In this document: piece after piece, positions 1-7,994 of the stretch
Position numbering within the stretch: the first letter of the stretch is position 1
Layout of the letters: every line of letters begins with the position of its first letter
NCBI RefSeq assembly: GCF_013185195.1
Contig: NZ_JAAZWC010000010.1
Span: forward strand, 1-64,000
Source: Saccharibacillus qingshengii
GTDB lineage: Bacteria > Bacillota > Bacilli > Paenibacillales > Paenibacillaceae
Length of the DNA stretch: 64,000 bases
Reading direction: 5' to 3'
The notes under the pieces: model-generated
The model's input: only the letters and a program-made list of their open reading frames with translations
The model's database searches: none
Told to the model about the DNA's origin: nothing
Position numbers and translations under genes: made by a program

Positions 1-240
1 ACCTTTGGATTTATTCTGTTCTTATCCTAAACCCAAATCGGTTTATCTTCCATCTTTAGTTTTAAAACACGCCCTAATATAGCAGAGATTGGGAAAGGCA
101 TGCAAGCGTTTTTTTGGGGAAAAGAGGAAACGATCGGCGCGGCGGAGAGCTTGGAACAGAAGATTTGGCGCGGATAGAAGGCATTGAGTACGAATTACAT
201 GCACACGGACAATTATTTATCCCGCACGCAGACGAGACTT

Positions 241-333
241 CCAAATAAATGCGTGAGGGCAGCTATTTCGCCGAAAATCCTGCTTTTTACATCGAAATCG
301 GGCAAATAAGTGTCCAGGCGCACTTATTCCTCC
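241..333. repeat. Two AAATAA..TATTT palindromic intergenic repeat units
   Basis: Two units of about 30 bp (241-272 and 303-333) each begin AAATAA, carry a central GC-rich spacer and end in a TTATT or TATTT half. The same unit type recurs at 5766-5957 and 37795-38035, so this is one dispersed intergenic repeat family. Confidence 0.6.
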
Positions 334-424
334 GAAAAGAGCTCAAAACAGGCTGTTAACTGCTCTCCTGCATCTAATTCCACAGAACCCGCAGAAACGT
401 ACGGTTTGCGGTTTTCACCCTAAC

Positions 425-463
425 AAAAAGCCGCATTGCACCCCTGTTCGGCGCTGTGCGGCT
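425..463 (-). terminator. Intrinsic terminator of the DUF6440-like gene
   Basis: Arms agccgca (429-435) and tgcggct (457-463) pair, and the minus strand then runs into five T residues. It lies 60 bp past the stop codon at 524. Confidence 0.6.
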
Positions 464-523
464 CTCCCGAGTTCGGTTTGGTTCTTCGCAAATCGTTCCC
501 GGGATTGGACGATTAGGCTTCAC

Positions 524-727
524 TCAGATTTCGTCGACGACGACATTCCCGTTTGCATCCAGCAGTGGGGTCAGGCCTCCGCTTGAGTTGGGCACGCTCC
601 AGGTGTAGACGTAATTGACGCCGGTCTCGCGGTCGACGAGAATGGTGATTTTGGTCACTCCGAGATCGGGCAGATAATCCGTCGACTTTTCGTAGAAGCG
701 GTTTTCTTTGGGCGGGCGGATCAGCAT
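524..727 (-). CDS. DUF6440-like small protein, 67 aa
   Basis: This is a small soluble protein of unknown function, and resemblance to the DUF6440 family is my best match. The sequence shows a short N-terminal segment followed by a compact beta-rich pattern (KITILVDRETGVNYVY) ending in an acidic tail. No signal peptide or membrane segment is visible. I start at the ATG at 725-727 because a GGAGG motif lies directly upstream; a longer in-frame extension to 877 has no comparable ribosome-binding site. It stands alone with its own terminator and is co-directional with cutC upstream. The function cannot be inferred from context. Confidence 0.7.
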   Translation of the reverse strand: MLIRPPKENRFYEKSTDYLPDLGVTKITILVDRETGVNYVYTWSVPNSSGGLTPLLDANGNVVVDEI

Positions 728-894
728 GATGAATTCCTCCTTGGGTCTTTTGCGGGCTTTGGCTTGTCTTCCGGGTGCTTGCGATTCCTTTGCGTACAAG
801 AGCCTTCCCGCGCTGGGCACGGGAGCCTCCTGTCCTGCCAATCCCTGCTTATTCTCCGCCGATACTCCCGTTGGCATACGCGGCGGACACGCGG

Positions 895-1596
895 CTACAG
901 CAGCCCCGCCGAAGCTTCCAGGATCCGGCGGATTGTCCGCACCCGCTCGGGATCGATCGGCGCCGACGGATCGCTGCCGAAGCGGGCCGCGGACCCGATA
1001 TGGATCCGGTCCGCGCCCGTCGCGTCAAGGAACGGACGCAGATTGTCCGCCGTCAGGCCCGCGCCGGCGAGAATCCGCGGCGGCCGCCCCGCGGAGCGGC
1101 GCAGCAGCTCCGCCAGCACCGCGGCCCCCTCGGGCGCGCCCGGCGCTCCGCCCGAGGTCAGCACGTCCGTCACCTGCGGGTAGACGGACAGCGTATCCAG
1201 CGCGCGGCGGAGGTCGACGGCCTCGTCGAACGCGCGGTGAAACGTGAACGCGAGGCCCGGCCCCGCGTTCAGCAGTCCGGCCAGCGCGGACTCGTCGACC
1301 GTCCCTTCCGGCGTCAGCACGCCGGTCACGACGTCAAGTCCGCCTGCGGCCGAGATGCGGCGAATATCCCGCCGCATCGTCTCCTGTTCGTCTTCGGAGT
1401 AGACGAACCCGCCTCCCCGCGGCCGGACCATGACGCGGATCGGCACCTGCACCGCGCGGCGCATCTCCGCCGCGTGCGACAGGTCCGGCGTCACGCCGCC
1501 GACCCCCGGATCGGCGATCCATTCGATCCGGTCCGCTCCTCCCCTTTCCGCTGCCGCGGCATCTTCCGGCGTGCAGGCAATTACTTCAAGCCGCAT
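895..1596 (-). CDS. cutC: CutC family protein (copper homeostasis family)
   Basis: A 233-residue TIM-barrel protein of the CutC family. The family is named for copper tolerance in E. coli, but the copper role is disputed and its catalytic activity is not firmly established. Visible family features are the N-terminal MRLEVIACTPEDA strand followed by GADRIE, the MVRPRGGGFVYS segment, the FHRAFDE motif near the middle and the LTSGGAPGAPEG motif typical of CutC. Length matches the family (about 230-250). I choose the ATG at 1596 since the longer frame to 1659 adds residues unlike CutC. The gene appears monocistronic, ahead of a long repeat-bearing spacer. Confidence 0.9.
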   Translation of the reverse strand: MRLEVIACTPEDAAAAERGGADRIEWIADPGVGGVTPDLSHAAEMRRAVQVPIRVMVRPRGGGFVYSEDEQETMRRDIRRISAAGGLDVVTGVLTPEGTVDESALAGLLNAGPGLAFTFHRAFDEAVDLRRALDTLSVYPQVTDVLTSGGAPGAPEGAAVLAELLRRSAGRPPRILAGAGLTADNLRPFLDATGADRIHIGSAARFGSDPSAPIDPERVRTIRRILEASAGLL

Positions 1597-1736
1597 CGTC
1601 TCGTCCTCCTTCCTTCCTGAATTGACTCCATGATAACGCAAGTTTCGGCGGCAAGTCACGCGCGGCGTGGTCCCGGCCGCCTAGACGCAGACGCGGAGGT
1701 CTTTCGAACGAGCCGCTTAGATCGCTCAGCTTGTTT

Positions 1737-2080
1737 GGCCTGCCTTATCGGGTAGGCCCGATAACGGACAACGGTTGCGACCCAGGTAGGGCGCGGCGCT
1801 GTTGGACGGTAGGGTTGGGTAAGGTTCGGTTGGGTTAGGTAAGGTTGGGTTCGGCATCGCTCCCAACGCTTCGCCCGCGCTAACGGATCGATATGACGCT
1901 TAGCGCTCCAAATTCGCGGCTTGGCATTTTTAACGGATCGAGGCGGCGCTTAGACACGGAAAAAGCGATCATCCGGGGATTTAAGCCGGTTTTGAGCCGC
2001 CTAACGGACATGCGATCCGTTAAAATCCAAGCGATGCTCAAAAAAGCCGTCTAACGGACATACGATCCGTTACGGTCCAA
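1737..2080. repeat. Cluster of TAACGGA...TCCGTTA palindromic repeats
   Basis: The spacer between cutC and the malic enzyme contains at least five related units starting TAACGGA, near 1761, 1880, 1930, 2009 and 2053. The last two are near-perfect palindromes of the form TAACGGACAT-N-GATCCGTTA. A G/T-rich stretch of GGTT-type repeats precedes them (about 1808-1855). No gene is supported in this 588-bp gap. Confidence 0.65.
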
Positions 2081-2106
2081 CCGCGCCGGAAATCCGCCCG
2101 CTCCAC

Positions 2107-2138
2107 AAAAAAAGAAGAGGCGGTTGGCCTCTTCTTTT
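2107..2138 (-). terminator. Intrinsic terminator of the malic enzyme gene
   Basis: A 12-bp stem (2110-2121 with 2127-2138), loop GGTTG, then a T-run on the minus strand. It lies about 50 bp after the stop codon at 2185. Confidence 0.85.
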
Positions 2139-2184
2139 GTCTATATTTTCCCGCAGCCCTGCCGGCTGCCGTTCAGGTCTTCGC

Positions 2185-3591
2185 TTACCGGAACTCCGGC
2201 GGCGTCCGGCGCGCGACGCCGGTGCGCATCGCCGCTTGTACGACGGCATCGCGGATCCGGTCGACCACCTTGTCGTTGAACACGCTCGGGATGATATACT
2301 GCTCGTTCAGCTCGTCGTCTTCGACGACCGATGCGATCGCCTGGGCGGCCGCCACCTTCATCTCTTCGTTGATCACGCTAGCGCGGCAGTCCAGCGCGCC
2401 GCGGAACATGCCGGGGAAGCAGAGGACATTGTTGATCTGGTTCGGGAAATCGCTGCGGCCCGTCGCCAGGACGCGCACATGCTCTTCCGCGAGTTCCGGA
2501 TCGATCTCCGGATCGGGATTCGCCATGGCGAATACGATCGGATCGGGTGCCATCGATTTGATATGGTCCAGCGTCAGCAGGTTGGGACGCGATACGCCGA
2601 CAAAGACGTCCGCGCCGGCAATCACCTGCTCCAGCTGCCCCGTTTCCCCGTTCGGATTGCAGTTGTCCGCGATCCAATCCCACATTTCGTTGTCGTATTT
2701 CTCGGCTTTGTGCAGCGCTCCGCAGCGGTCGACCGCGACCAGATTATGCGCACCCGCCGACAGCAGCATTTTAACACAGGCCGAACCGGCCGCTCCGATT
2801 CCGAGCACGACGATCTTCGCGTCTTCCAGCTTCTTGCCGACGATGCGCAGGGCGTTCAGCAGACCCGCCAGTACGACGACGGCCGTTCCGTGCTGATCGT
2901 CGTGGAATACCGGGATGTCCAGTTCCTCGGTCAACCGGCGCTCGATTTCGAAGCAGCGCGGCGAACCGATATCTTCAAGGTTGATCCCCCCAAAAGCCGG
3001 AGCGATCAGCTTGACGGTACGGATAATCTCTTCGGTGTCTTTGGTGTCGAGACAGATCGGGAAAGCATCCACGCCGGCGAACTGTTTGAACAGCATCGCT
3101 TTGCCTTCCATGACGGGCATGGCGGCTGCCGGACCGATATCGCCCAGACCGAGCACGGCCGTGCCATCGGATACGACCGCGATCATGTTGCGTTTGACCG
3201 TCAGGGTAAAAGCTTTCTGCGGATCTTCGTGAATGGCCATACAGACTTTTGCCACGCCGGGCGTATAGACATGCGACAAATCTTCGCGGTTTTTGACCGG
3301 CGTTTTCGCGCGGATTTCGATCTTTCCGCCCAAATGCGCCAGGAATGTCCGGTCCGACACGTTGACGATTTTGACGCCGGGCAGCGCTTCAACCGCTTTC
3401 AACACCGCTTCGCGCATTTTTTCCGGGAGATTGACGGTCAAGTCGCGGATCGTATGCTCCGGGCTGGCGTGGATGACGTCGATCGCGACGACATCACCGC
3501 CTCCGTCACCGATCGCACCCGCCACTTCGCCGAACGTCACCTGCTTTTTGTCCATCTGCAAACGTATGATCATACTCGTTCCAAGGGCCAT
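2185..3591 (-). CDS. ACT domain-containing malic enzyme
   Basis: NAD(P)-dependent oxidative decarboxylation of malate to pyruvate, in the cytosol. The 468-residue protein has an N-terminal ACT-like regulatory domain (about 1-80), then the malic enzyme N domain with SHVYTPGVAKVC and GTAVLGLGDIG, then the NAD-binding domain with the Rossmann motif GIGAAGSA. FHDDQHGTA and the ANPDPEI segment are family signatures. The length and ACT domain resemble the MleA-type bacillary enzymes rather than the roughly 410-residue YtsJ type. The ATG at 3591 follows AGGAGG with good spacing. It is divergent from the HAD gene pair and shares a promoter region with it. Cofactor preference cannot be read with confidence. 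Confidence 0.92.
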   Translation of the reverse strand: MALGTSMIIRLQMDKKQVTFGEVAGAIGDGGGDVVAIDVIHASPEHTIRDLTVNLPEKMREAVLKAVEALPGVKIVNVSDRTFLAHLGGKIEIRAKTPVKNREDLSHVYTPGVAKVCMAIHEDPQKAFTLTVKRNMIAVVSDGTAVLGLGDIGPAAAMPVMEGKAMLFKQFAGVDAFPICLDTKDTEEIIRTVKLIAPAFGGINLEDIGSPRCFEIERRLTEELDIPVFHDDQHGTAVVVLAGLLNALRIVGKKLEDAKIVVLGIGAAGSACVKMLLSAGAHNLVAVDRCGALHKAEKYDNEMWDWIADNCNPNGETGQLEQVIAGADVFVGVSRPNLLTLDHIKSMAPDPIVFAMANPDPEIDPELAEEHVRVLATGRSDFPNQINNVLCFPGMFRGALDCRASVINEEMKVAAAQAIASVVEDDELNEQYIIPSVFNDKVVDRIRDAVVQAAMRTGVARRTPPEFR

Positions 3592-3677
3592 CGTCTACCT
3601 CCTGAGAATACAGTTTTGGCGGAAGGTCCAAGACCTCGCTCGCTGTCTGATAACGCTTACATAGTAAATCCGGACTC

Positions 3678-3730
3678 ATTATAACATAGTTCGCAAACAA
3701 AAGATTCACCTGCCGCCCTCATGTTATAAT
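3678..3730. promoter_or_regulatory. Divergent promoter region between malic enzyme and HAD genes
   Basis: Two perfect -10 hexamers face apart: TATAAT on the minus strand at 3678-3683 (toward the malic enzyme) and TATAAT on the plus strand at 3725-3730 (toward the HAD genes). The -35 elements are weak, so only the -10 calls are firm. The plus-strand transcript would carry a leader of about 105 nt. Confidence 0.6.
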
Positions 3731-3841
3731 AGGGAAGACGGAGAGCCCCTGCTGCACACAAATACAGAGACCAAATACACAGCGAGAGCGCGGCATACCG
3801 ATATACTTGTCGCGACATCCGCATACGGAGGGAACCTGAAC

Positions 3842-4618
3842 ATGGAGAAAAGCATTGTCTTTTTCGATCTGGACGGTACGCTGCTAAACGACGACAAAGG
3901 CATCAACGATTCGACCCGGGAGGCGATCGCCGCCTTGAAGAAGCAGGGCCATATCGTGGCGATCGCAACCGGCCGCGCGCCTTTCTTTTTCGAACATATC
4001 CGCCAAGAACTGAATATCGACACTTATGTCAGCTATAACGGTTCGTATGTCGTGCTTGAAGGCGACGTGGTATTCACCAACCCGCTCGACGAGAGTTCGC
4101 TGCAGGCGCTGACCGATCTCGCGCTGCAAAACGAACACGCCGTCGTCTACATGGATCATGAAGATATGCGCGCCAACGTACCGGACAGCGAACGGATCAA
4201 CGAAAGTATGGGAACGCTGAACGTCGGCATGCTGCCCGCACACGATCCGCTCTACTACAAGGACCGGTTTATTTACCAATCGCTGCTGTTCTGCGCGGAA
4301 GGCGAAGAGAAAGCTTACGAAGAGCTGCTGCAATCGTTCGATTTCGTGCGCTGGCATCCGTTCTCGGTAGACGTCCTTCCGGCCGGAGGCAGCAAGTTCA
4401 AAGGCATCGGCAAAATCACCGAGAAGCTCGGGATTCCTCTGGAGCGCCAATACGCTTTCGGCGACGCGCTGAACGATCTGCAGATGCTCCAGGGTATTCC
4501 GAACAGCGTTGCGATGGGCAGCGGACTGCAGGAAGCCAAGGATGCGGCCAAATGGATTACCACCTCGAACAACGAAGACGGCATTGCGCACGGACTCAAG
4601 CTGGCCGGACTGCTCTAG
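3842..4618 (+). CDS. Cof-type HAD-IIB family hydrolase (first of tandem pair)
   Basis: A haloacid-dehalogenase phosphatase of the Cof subfamily, probably acting on small phosphorylated metabolites such as sugar phosphates; the substrate is unknown. The sequence shows motif I DLDGTLL (aspartate nucleophile near residue 10), motif II ATGR near residue 44, and motif III/IV with the late GDALNDLQML. The insert between motifs II and III is the C2 cap typical of HAD-IIB. The 258-residue length is normal. It is followed 74 bp later by a close paralogue, indicating tandem duplication, and both probably share the promoter at 3725. Confidence 0.93.
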   Translation: MEKSIVFFDLDGTLLNDDKGINDSTREAIAALKKQGHIVAIATGRAPFFFEHIRQELNIDTYVSYNGSYVVLEGDVVFTNPLDESSLQALTDLALQNEHAVVYMDHEDMRANVPDSERINESMGTLNVGMLPAHDPLYYKDRFIYQSLLFCAEGEEKAYEELLQSFDFVRWHPFSVDVLPAGGSKFKGIGKITEKLGIPLERQYAFGDALNDLQMLQGIPNSVAMGSGLQEAKDAAKWITTSNNEDGIAHGLKLAGLL

Positions 4619-4644
4619 TACCTTGTCAACCCTAAAGGTACTAG
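4615..4644 (+). other. Perfect inverted repeat at the HAD intercistronic junction
   Basis: Arms CTAGTACCTT (4615-4624) and AAGGTACTAG (4635-4644) pair perfectly over 10 bp and enclose the stop codon of the first HAD gene. No T-run follows, so it looks like an mRNA-processing or stability hairpin rather than a terminator. Confidence 0.6.
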
Positions 4645-4692
4645 GCCGAGCGAACGGACGCATCATTATCTACAAGAATCGGAGGCACAACG

Positions 4693-5472
4693 ATGGAGCC
4701 AAGCATTATCTTTTTCGATATTGACGGAACGCTTGTGGACGAGCAGAAGAAAGTTCCGCCGTCCGCCAAGGAAGCGGTGGCCGAACTGAAACGCCGGGGA
4801 CATATCGTCGCAATCGCGACGGGACGCCCGCAGTTCATGTTCAAGGAAATCCGCGAAGAGCTCGGCATCGATACTTACGTCAGCTACAGCGGACAGTATG
4901 TCGTGCTGAACGGTCAGGTCATCTACACGAATCCGATCGATACCCGCGCGGTCGAACAGATGACGGAGCTCGCGTTGAAGCACAACCATCCGGTCATCCT
5001 GATCGACGACGAACAGATGACGGCCACCGTGCCGGACGACGAATTCGTCGCGCAGGGCTTCGGCATGATGCTGAATTATATCTCGCTCTCGACGCCGGAC
5101 CCGCACTTTTACAAAGAGAAGTTCGTCTATCAGGCTTCGCTGTTCTGCAGCGAGGCGGACGAAGCGCTGTACCACGCGATCTTCCCTTCGCTTTCTTTTA
5201 TCCGCTGGAATCCGCTGTCGGCCGACGTGCTGCCGGCTGGCGGAAGCAAGCTTGAAGGCATTCGCAAAATCACGGAAAAGCTCGGTATCCCGCCGGAGCG
5301 CCAGTATGCGTTCGGCGACGCGCTGAACGATCTGGAGATGCTCGAAGGGATTCCGAACAGCGTCGCGATGGGTAACGGACTGCCCGAGATCAAGGAAGTC
5401 GCCAAGTGGGTCACCAAGACGAACGAAGACGACGGCATCGCGCACGGATTGAAGATGGTCGGTCTGCTGTAG
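4693..5472 (+). CDS. Cof-type HAD-IIB family hydrolase (second of tandem pair)
   Basis: A 259-residue paralogue of the preceding gene, clearly homologous along the whole length (shared FFDIDGTL, ATGRPQFMF, NSVAMGNGL and GDALNDLEML). It has the nucleophile DIDGT near residue 9, the conserved Lys before the GDALND motif, and the C2 cap. GGAGG precedes the ATG by 7 nt. It is likely co-transcribed with the first copy and ends before a strong terminator. Divergence is concentrated in the cap region, which sets substrate choice in this family, so the two copies may act on different substrates; that is inference. Confidence 0.93.
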   Translation: MEPSIIFFDIDGTLVDEQKKVPPSAKEAVAELKRRGHIVAIATGRPQFMFKEIREELGIDTYVSYSGQYVVLNGQVIYTNPIDTRAVEQMTELALKHNHPVILIDDEQMTATVPDDEFVAQGFGMMLNYISLSTPDPHFYKEKFVYQASLFCSEADEALYHAIFPSLSFIRWNPLSADVLPAGGSKLEGIRKITEKLGIPPERQYAFGDALNDLEMLEGIPNSVAMGNGLPEIKEVAKWVTKTNEDDGIAHGLKMVGLL

Positions 5473-5605
5473 CCGGGATCACGCTGCGCAGATCTGGTCT
5501 GCGGTGCGGTTCGCTTGGGCGGTACTGTTCCGGTTGGACAGTTCAGCCTAGGCAGCTTCTCGCACGGGCGGACGCAGCCTTGTTACGAAGCCCTGCAGCG
5601 ACTAG

Positions 5606-5640
5606 GAACCCTGTTCACGCCAAGTGAACAGGGTTCTTTT
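5606..5640 (+). terminator. Intrinsic terminator of the HAD operon
   Basis: A perfect 13-bp stem (5606-5618 with 5624-5636), loop GCCAA, followed by four T residues on the plus strand. Confidence 0.85.
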
Positions 5641-5765
5641 AGATGCCTGCGGCGGCGGCCCGGCGACTGCGCAGCCCAACTGAGCAGCCCTCAACTGCGA
5701 TCAGCAGGCTGAACGTCGGTGTTCGGTGTTCGGTGATTCGTGATCTGCTCGCTGCGTTCCATACG

Positions 5766-5957
5766 GGAAATAACTGCGGGAGAACCGCTATTTTCCGGAT
5801 AGACCACTTCTTTTTCAAAATAAATGCACCTGAACCGTTATGGGTCCGAAAACAAGGCCAGCGAGCGAAAAAGAGAGGATTAACTGCTTCCATGCCGCTA
5901 TTTGTGCCGAAAAGGAATAAAAAGAGCAAATAAGTGCCGCCTGGTCGCTATTTTCGA
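5766..5957. repeat. Four AAATAA..TATTT palindromic intergenic repeat units
   Basis: Units at about 5766-5797, 5817-5848, 5877-5908 and 5928-5956 share the layout (A)AATAA-C/G-TGC, a variable spacer, then CGCTATTT or CGTTATG. They fill most of the otherwise gene-free gap 5641-6074. Confidence 0.65.
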
Positions 5958-6074
5958 ATCGGCCTGTGCTTGGATGGATTGGGATCGGTTTGGAATCGCT
6001 TTAGGATCGGTTTGATTCCCTTTGGATCCGTTTCGACGTGTTCCACTCTACCGTCATCGACGACATCTGTGTGC

Positions 6075-6080
6075 TATAAT
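6075..6080 (+). promoter_or_regulatory. -10 element ahead of the 164-aa unknown gene
   Basis: A perfect TATAAT lies 41 bp before the start at 6122. The matching -35 is poor. Confidence 0.5.
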
Positions 6081-6121
6081 GAAAAACAGACTAATTCAAT
6101 TTCCTGGAGGTTCAACCTGCT

Positions 6122-6616
6122 ATGCTTACTTTTGAACAAAAAATCGCGATCCTGGATTCGTTTCCGGAACTGGAACGCAAAGACGTCTCGCTCGGCCGCG
6201 TCAATTACCACTTTGAAGGCAGCGCGCACGAGAAGAAGACGGTCGGCTACCGCTTCCATCCGAACGGCAACGGTTATGTGTTCGCCGGACTCCTCGGCGA
6301 TTACGATACGGACGACAAAGGCTTCGTGAACGTCCGCGACTTTACGGAAGAGCAGCTGCGCGAGATCGTCGAAGCTTCGATCCGTTCGCTCGCTCCGGGC
6401 CCGGGTTCCTCTTCGAAGAGTCCAAAACCTGCGCAGCCGGCTCCTTCCGCCGCACCCGGCGACGAGATCTGGACGGACGGCGGCGATCAGGAACTGATCC
6501 TGAAGCTGGAAGACGAGACTTACTTCATCTACTCCGGTTTCAGCCTGGAGATGGCTTTCGAGACGCTTGAAGAAGCGGAAGAGTATCTGCAAGAAGAAGG
6601 ATTCTCCCGCAAGTAG
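6122..6616 (+). CDS. Unrecognised 164-aa acidic protein
   Basis: I do not recognise a family. The protein is soluble and acidic, with no signal peptide or membrane segment. It has two parts joined by a low-complexity linker rich in Ser, Pro and Ala (about residues 92-112). The N-terminal part holds FHPNGNGYVFAGLLGDYDTDD, and the C-terminal part has a short domain ending in a helical acidic segment (ETLEEAEEYLQEEG). The start is supported by GGAGG 11 nt upstream and a TATAAT box. It stands alone between repeats and a bidirectional terminator. Confidence 0.75.
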   Translation: MLTFEQKIAILDSFPELERKDVSLGRVNYHFEGSAHEKKTVGYRFHPNGNGYVFAGLLGDYDTDDKGFVNVRDFTEEQLREIVEASIRSLAPGPGSSSKSPKPAQPAPSAAPGDEIWTDGGDQELILKLEDETYFIYSGFSLEMAFETLEEAEEYLQEEGFSRK

Positions 6617-6656
6617 CCGCTTCCGAACCTCTGTAAGGTGCCCGGCTTTCGATTCC

Positions 6657-6705
6657 AAAAAAACGCTTCGACAAGGGTCTTTTGACCGCTGTCGAAGCGT
6701 TTTTT
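6657..6705. terminator. Bidirectional intrinsic terminator
   Basis: A 12-bp outer stem (6661-6672 with 6691-6702) plus an inner GGTC/GACC stem, with an A-run on the left and a T-run on the right. It separates the convergent genes 6122 (+) and 6768 (-). Confidence 0.85.
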
Positions 6706-6767
6706 CGATCGTTTTCCGGTCCGTTTACGGCCTCTTCCCGAGCGGCATCCTTCTCTTCCCACGCCGG

Positions 6768-7274
6768 CTACGGGAACAAAGCACCGATGGCCTCGATCGG
6801 CCACAGCGAGCGTCCGCGCAGCACCTCGATGCCCTGGATCACCGCGATCCATTCGTATTCGCTGACGCCGCCGCCTTGGGTATCATCGGTCTGCAGCCAG
6901 TATTCTTCGCTTTTAAACGCATGCTTTTTACGATCGACAAAAGCCGCTTCGTTCGTTCCTTCGATTCGATAGCCGCCGATGTCTTCCACGATCAGATAGA
7001 ATCCGCGTTCACCGGCATCGTATTCAAAGCGCTTGACGGAAAAATCCGATTCCCGGCTCAACGTGCCGGCGATTTCTTCTTTGGCATTCCGGATCGTCCA
7101 GCGATCGGGCGACCGTTCCCGGCAGGCGCGATACAGGACGTAATCATCGCCGTCGAGGACGTAAAGACCGTCTTCGCCTTCTCCCCGGTAATCAATCGAT
7201 CCTTTTCGGTTTCCGCCGATCTGCCGGATTACGCTTTTGCCGAACATTTTTTTGCCGCCAAAATACAGTTCCAT
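6768..7274 (-). CDS. Tubby-like/LOR-fold protein, paralogue 1
   Basis: A 168-residue protein that I place in the tubby C-terminal-like (LURP-one-related, YxjI-like) superfamily, judging by the MELYF opening, successive beta-hairpins and the FEYDAGERG motif near residue 84, which it shares with two other genes in this window. The central helix is followed by an EYEWIAVIQGIE motif. Members of this fold bind lipids or membranes in some cases, but no function is assigned here. It is the last gene of a co-directional set LOR-YpsA-LOR, 27 bp after the YpsA-type gene. This copy is the most divergent of the three at its N-terminus. Confidence 0.7.
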   Translation of the reverse strand: MELYFGGKKMFGKSVIRQIGGNRKGSIDYRGEGEDGLYVLDGDDYVLYRACRERSPDRWTIRNAKEEIAGTLSRESDFSVKRFEYDAGERGFYLIVEDIGGYRIEGTNEAAFVDRKKHAFKSEEYWLQTDDTQGGGVSEYEWIAVIQGIEVLRGRSLWPIEAIGALFP

Positions 7275-7301
7275 GCCTGCCTCCCTTTCGGTTCGCCGCC
7301 G

Positions 7302-7916
7302 CTACGTCCAATCCGTTCCGCGGTTCTCTCCGTCTTCCGGATCCACGCCGTCGCCCTGCACATCAACCAGATCGGCCTGGATGTCTTCCGCAACCGCTTG
7401 GATATCTTCGGGCGTAATCTGAATCAGGACATACCCTTCCTCGTCCCGCTTCTTGATCGCGTCTTCCCTGAAGTAGCGCGGACTCCCCGGCGCCGCTTCG
7501 TCATCGTATACGAGCAGCATGCCGTCGCTCTTGCGCAGCAGCAGCCCGTCCCGCGCTTTGAACTGCCAGGGCCCGCTGTACGGTTCCTTGCTGACCAATC
7601 CGTAATAATCGATCTGCTTTTGCAGGTTCTGCCAGTATTCTTTTTTCTCGTCGCTCCACTTCTCGTCCATCCCCGCAAAAGCGGCCAATACGGACAGCTT
7701 GAGCTGCGGGTAGTCTTTTTTTAACTCGATTACCGCTTCGCATGCCCACAGATCGACGCCGTATTGGCCGGGAGTCAGCACCCATTCGAGCCCTTCCTCG
7801 ACCAGCGGAATCAGCCGGCGCTTGATCGCTTCGCGAATGAACGGAATCCCCGGATGCTTCTGGTTGAAGATGCCGAGTTCGTTCGCACGGTAGCCGGTCA
7901 CAAGCAGATTTTTCAC
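7302..7916 (-). CDS. ypsA: YpsA-family (DUF1273) SLOG-domain protein
   Basis: Homologue of B. subtilis YpsA, a SLOG (Rossmann-like, nucleotide-ligand-binding) protein linked to cell division and growth phenotypes in Firmicutes; the ligand is unknown. Family features visible are VTGYRANELGIF at the N-terminus, GLEWVLTPGQYGVDLWACE (the glycine-rich ligand loop), KSDGMLLVYDDE and the GSPRYF motif. I use the GTG at 7916, giving 204 residues, because GGAGG lies 10 nt upstream; an ATG at 7940 would add eight residues. The C-terminal 25 residues are an acidic extension past the YpsA core. It lies between two LOR paralogues, unusual for ypsA. Confidence 0.88.
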   Translation of the reverse strand: MKNLLVTGYRANELGIFNQKHPGIPFIREAIKRRLIPLVEEGLEWVLTPGQYGVDLWACEAVIELKKDYPQLKLSVLAAFAGMDEKWSDEKKEYWQNLQKQIDYYGLVSKEPYSGPWQFKARDGLLLRKSDGMLLVYDDEAAPGSPRYFREDAIKKRDEEGYVLIQITPEDIQAVAEDIQADLVDVQGDGVDPEDGENRGTDWT

Positions 7917-7994
7917 TCCGATACAGCCTCCCGAATCCATTTACCTTCAGTTTACCATAAGCGCAGAGCCGTTTCCCCTGTGCAGCGCTTCTTC

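Larger units (their letters stand above)
1..523. other. Left-edge intergenic region with no gene
   Basis: I see no credible coding region on either strand. The stretch holds two short palindromic repeat units (241-333, listed separately) and a terminator for the gene that ends at 524. The rest is unremarkable. Confidence 0.7.

Noticed and set aside
5639-5929. 96-codon minus-strand frame in the HAD downstream gap
   Set aside because: It overlaps the palindromic repeats, lacks a ribosome-binding site and has no family match.
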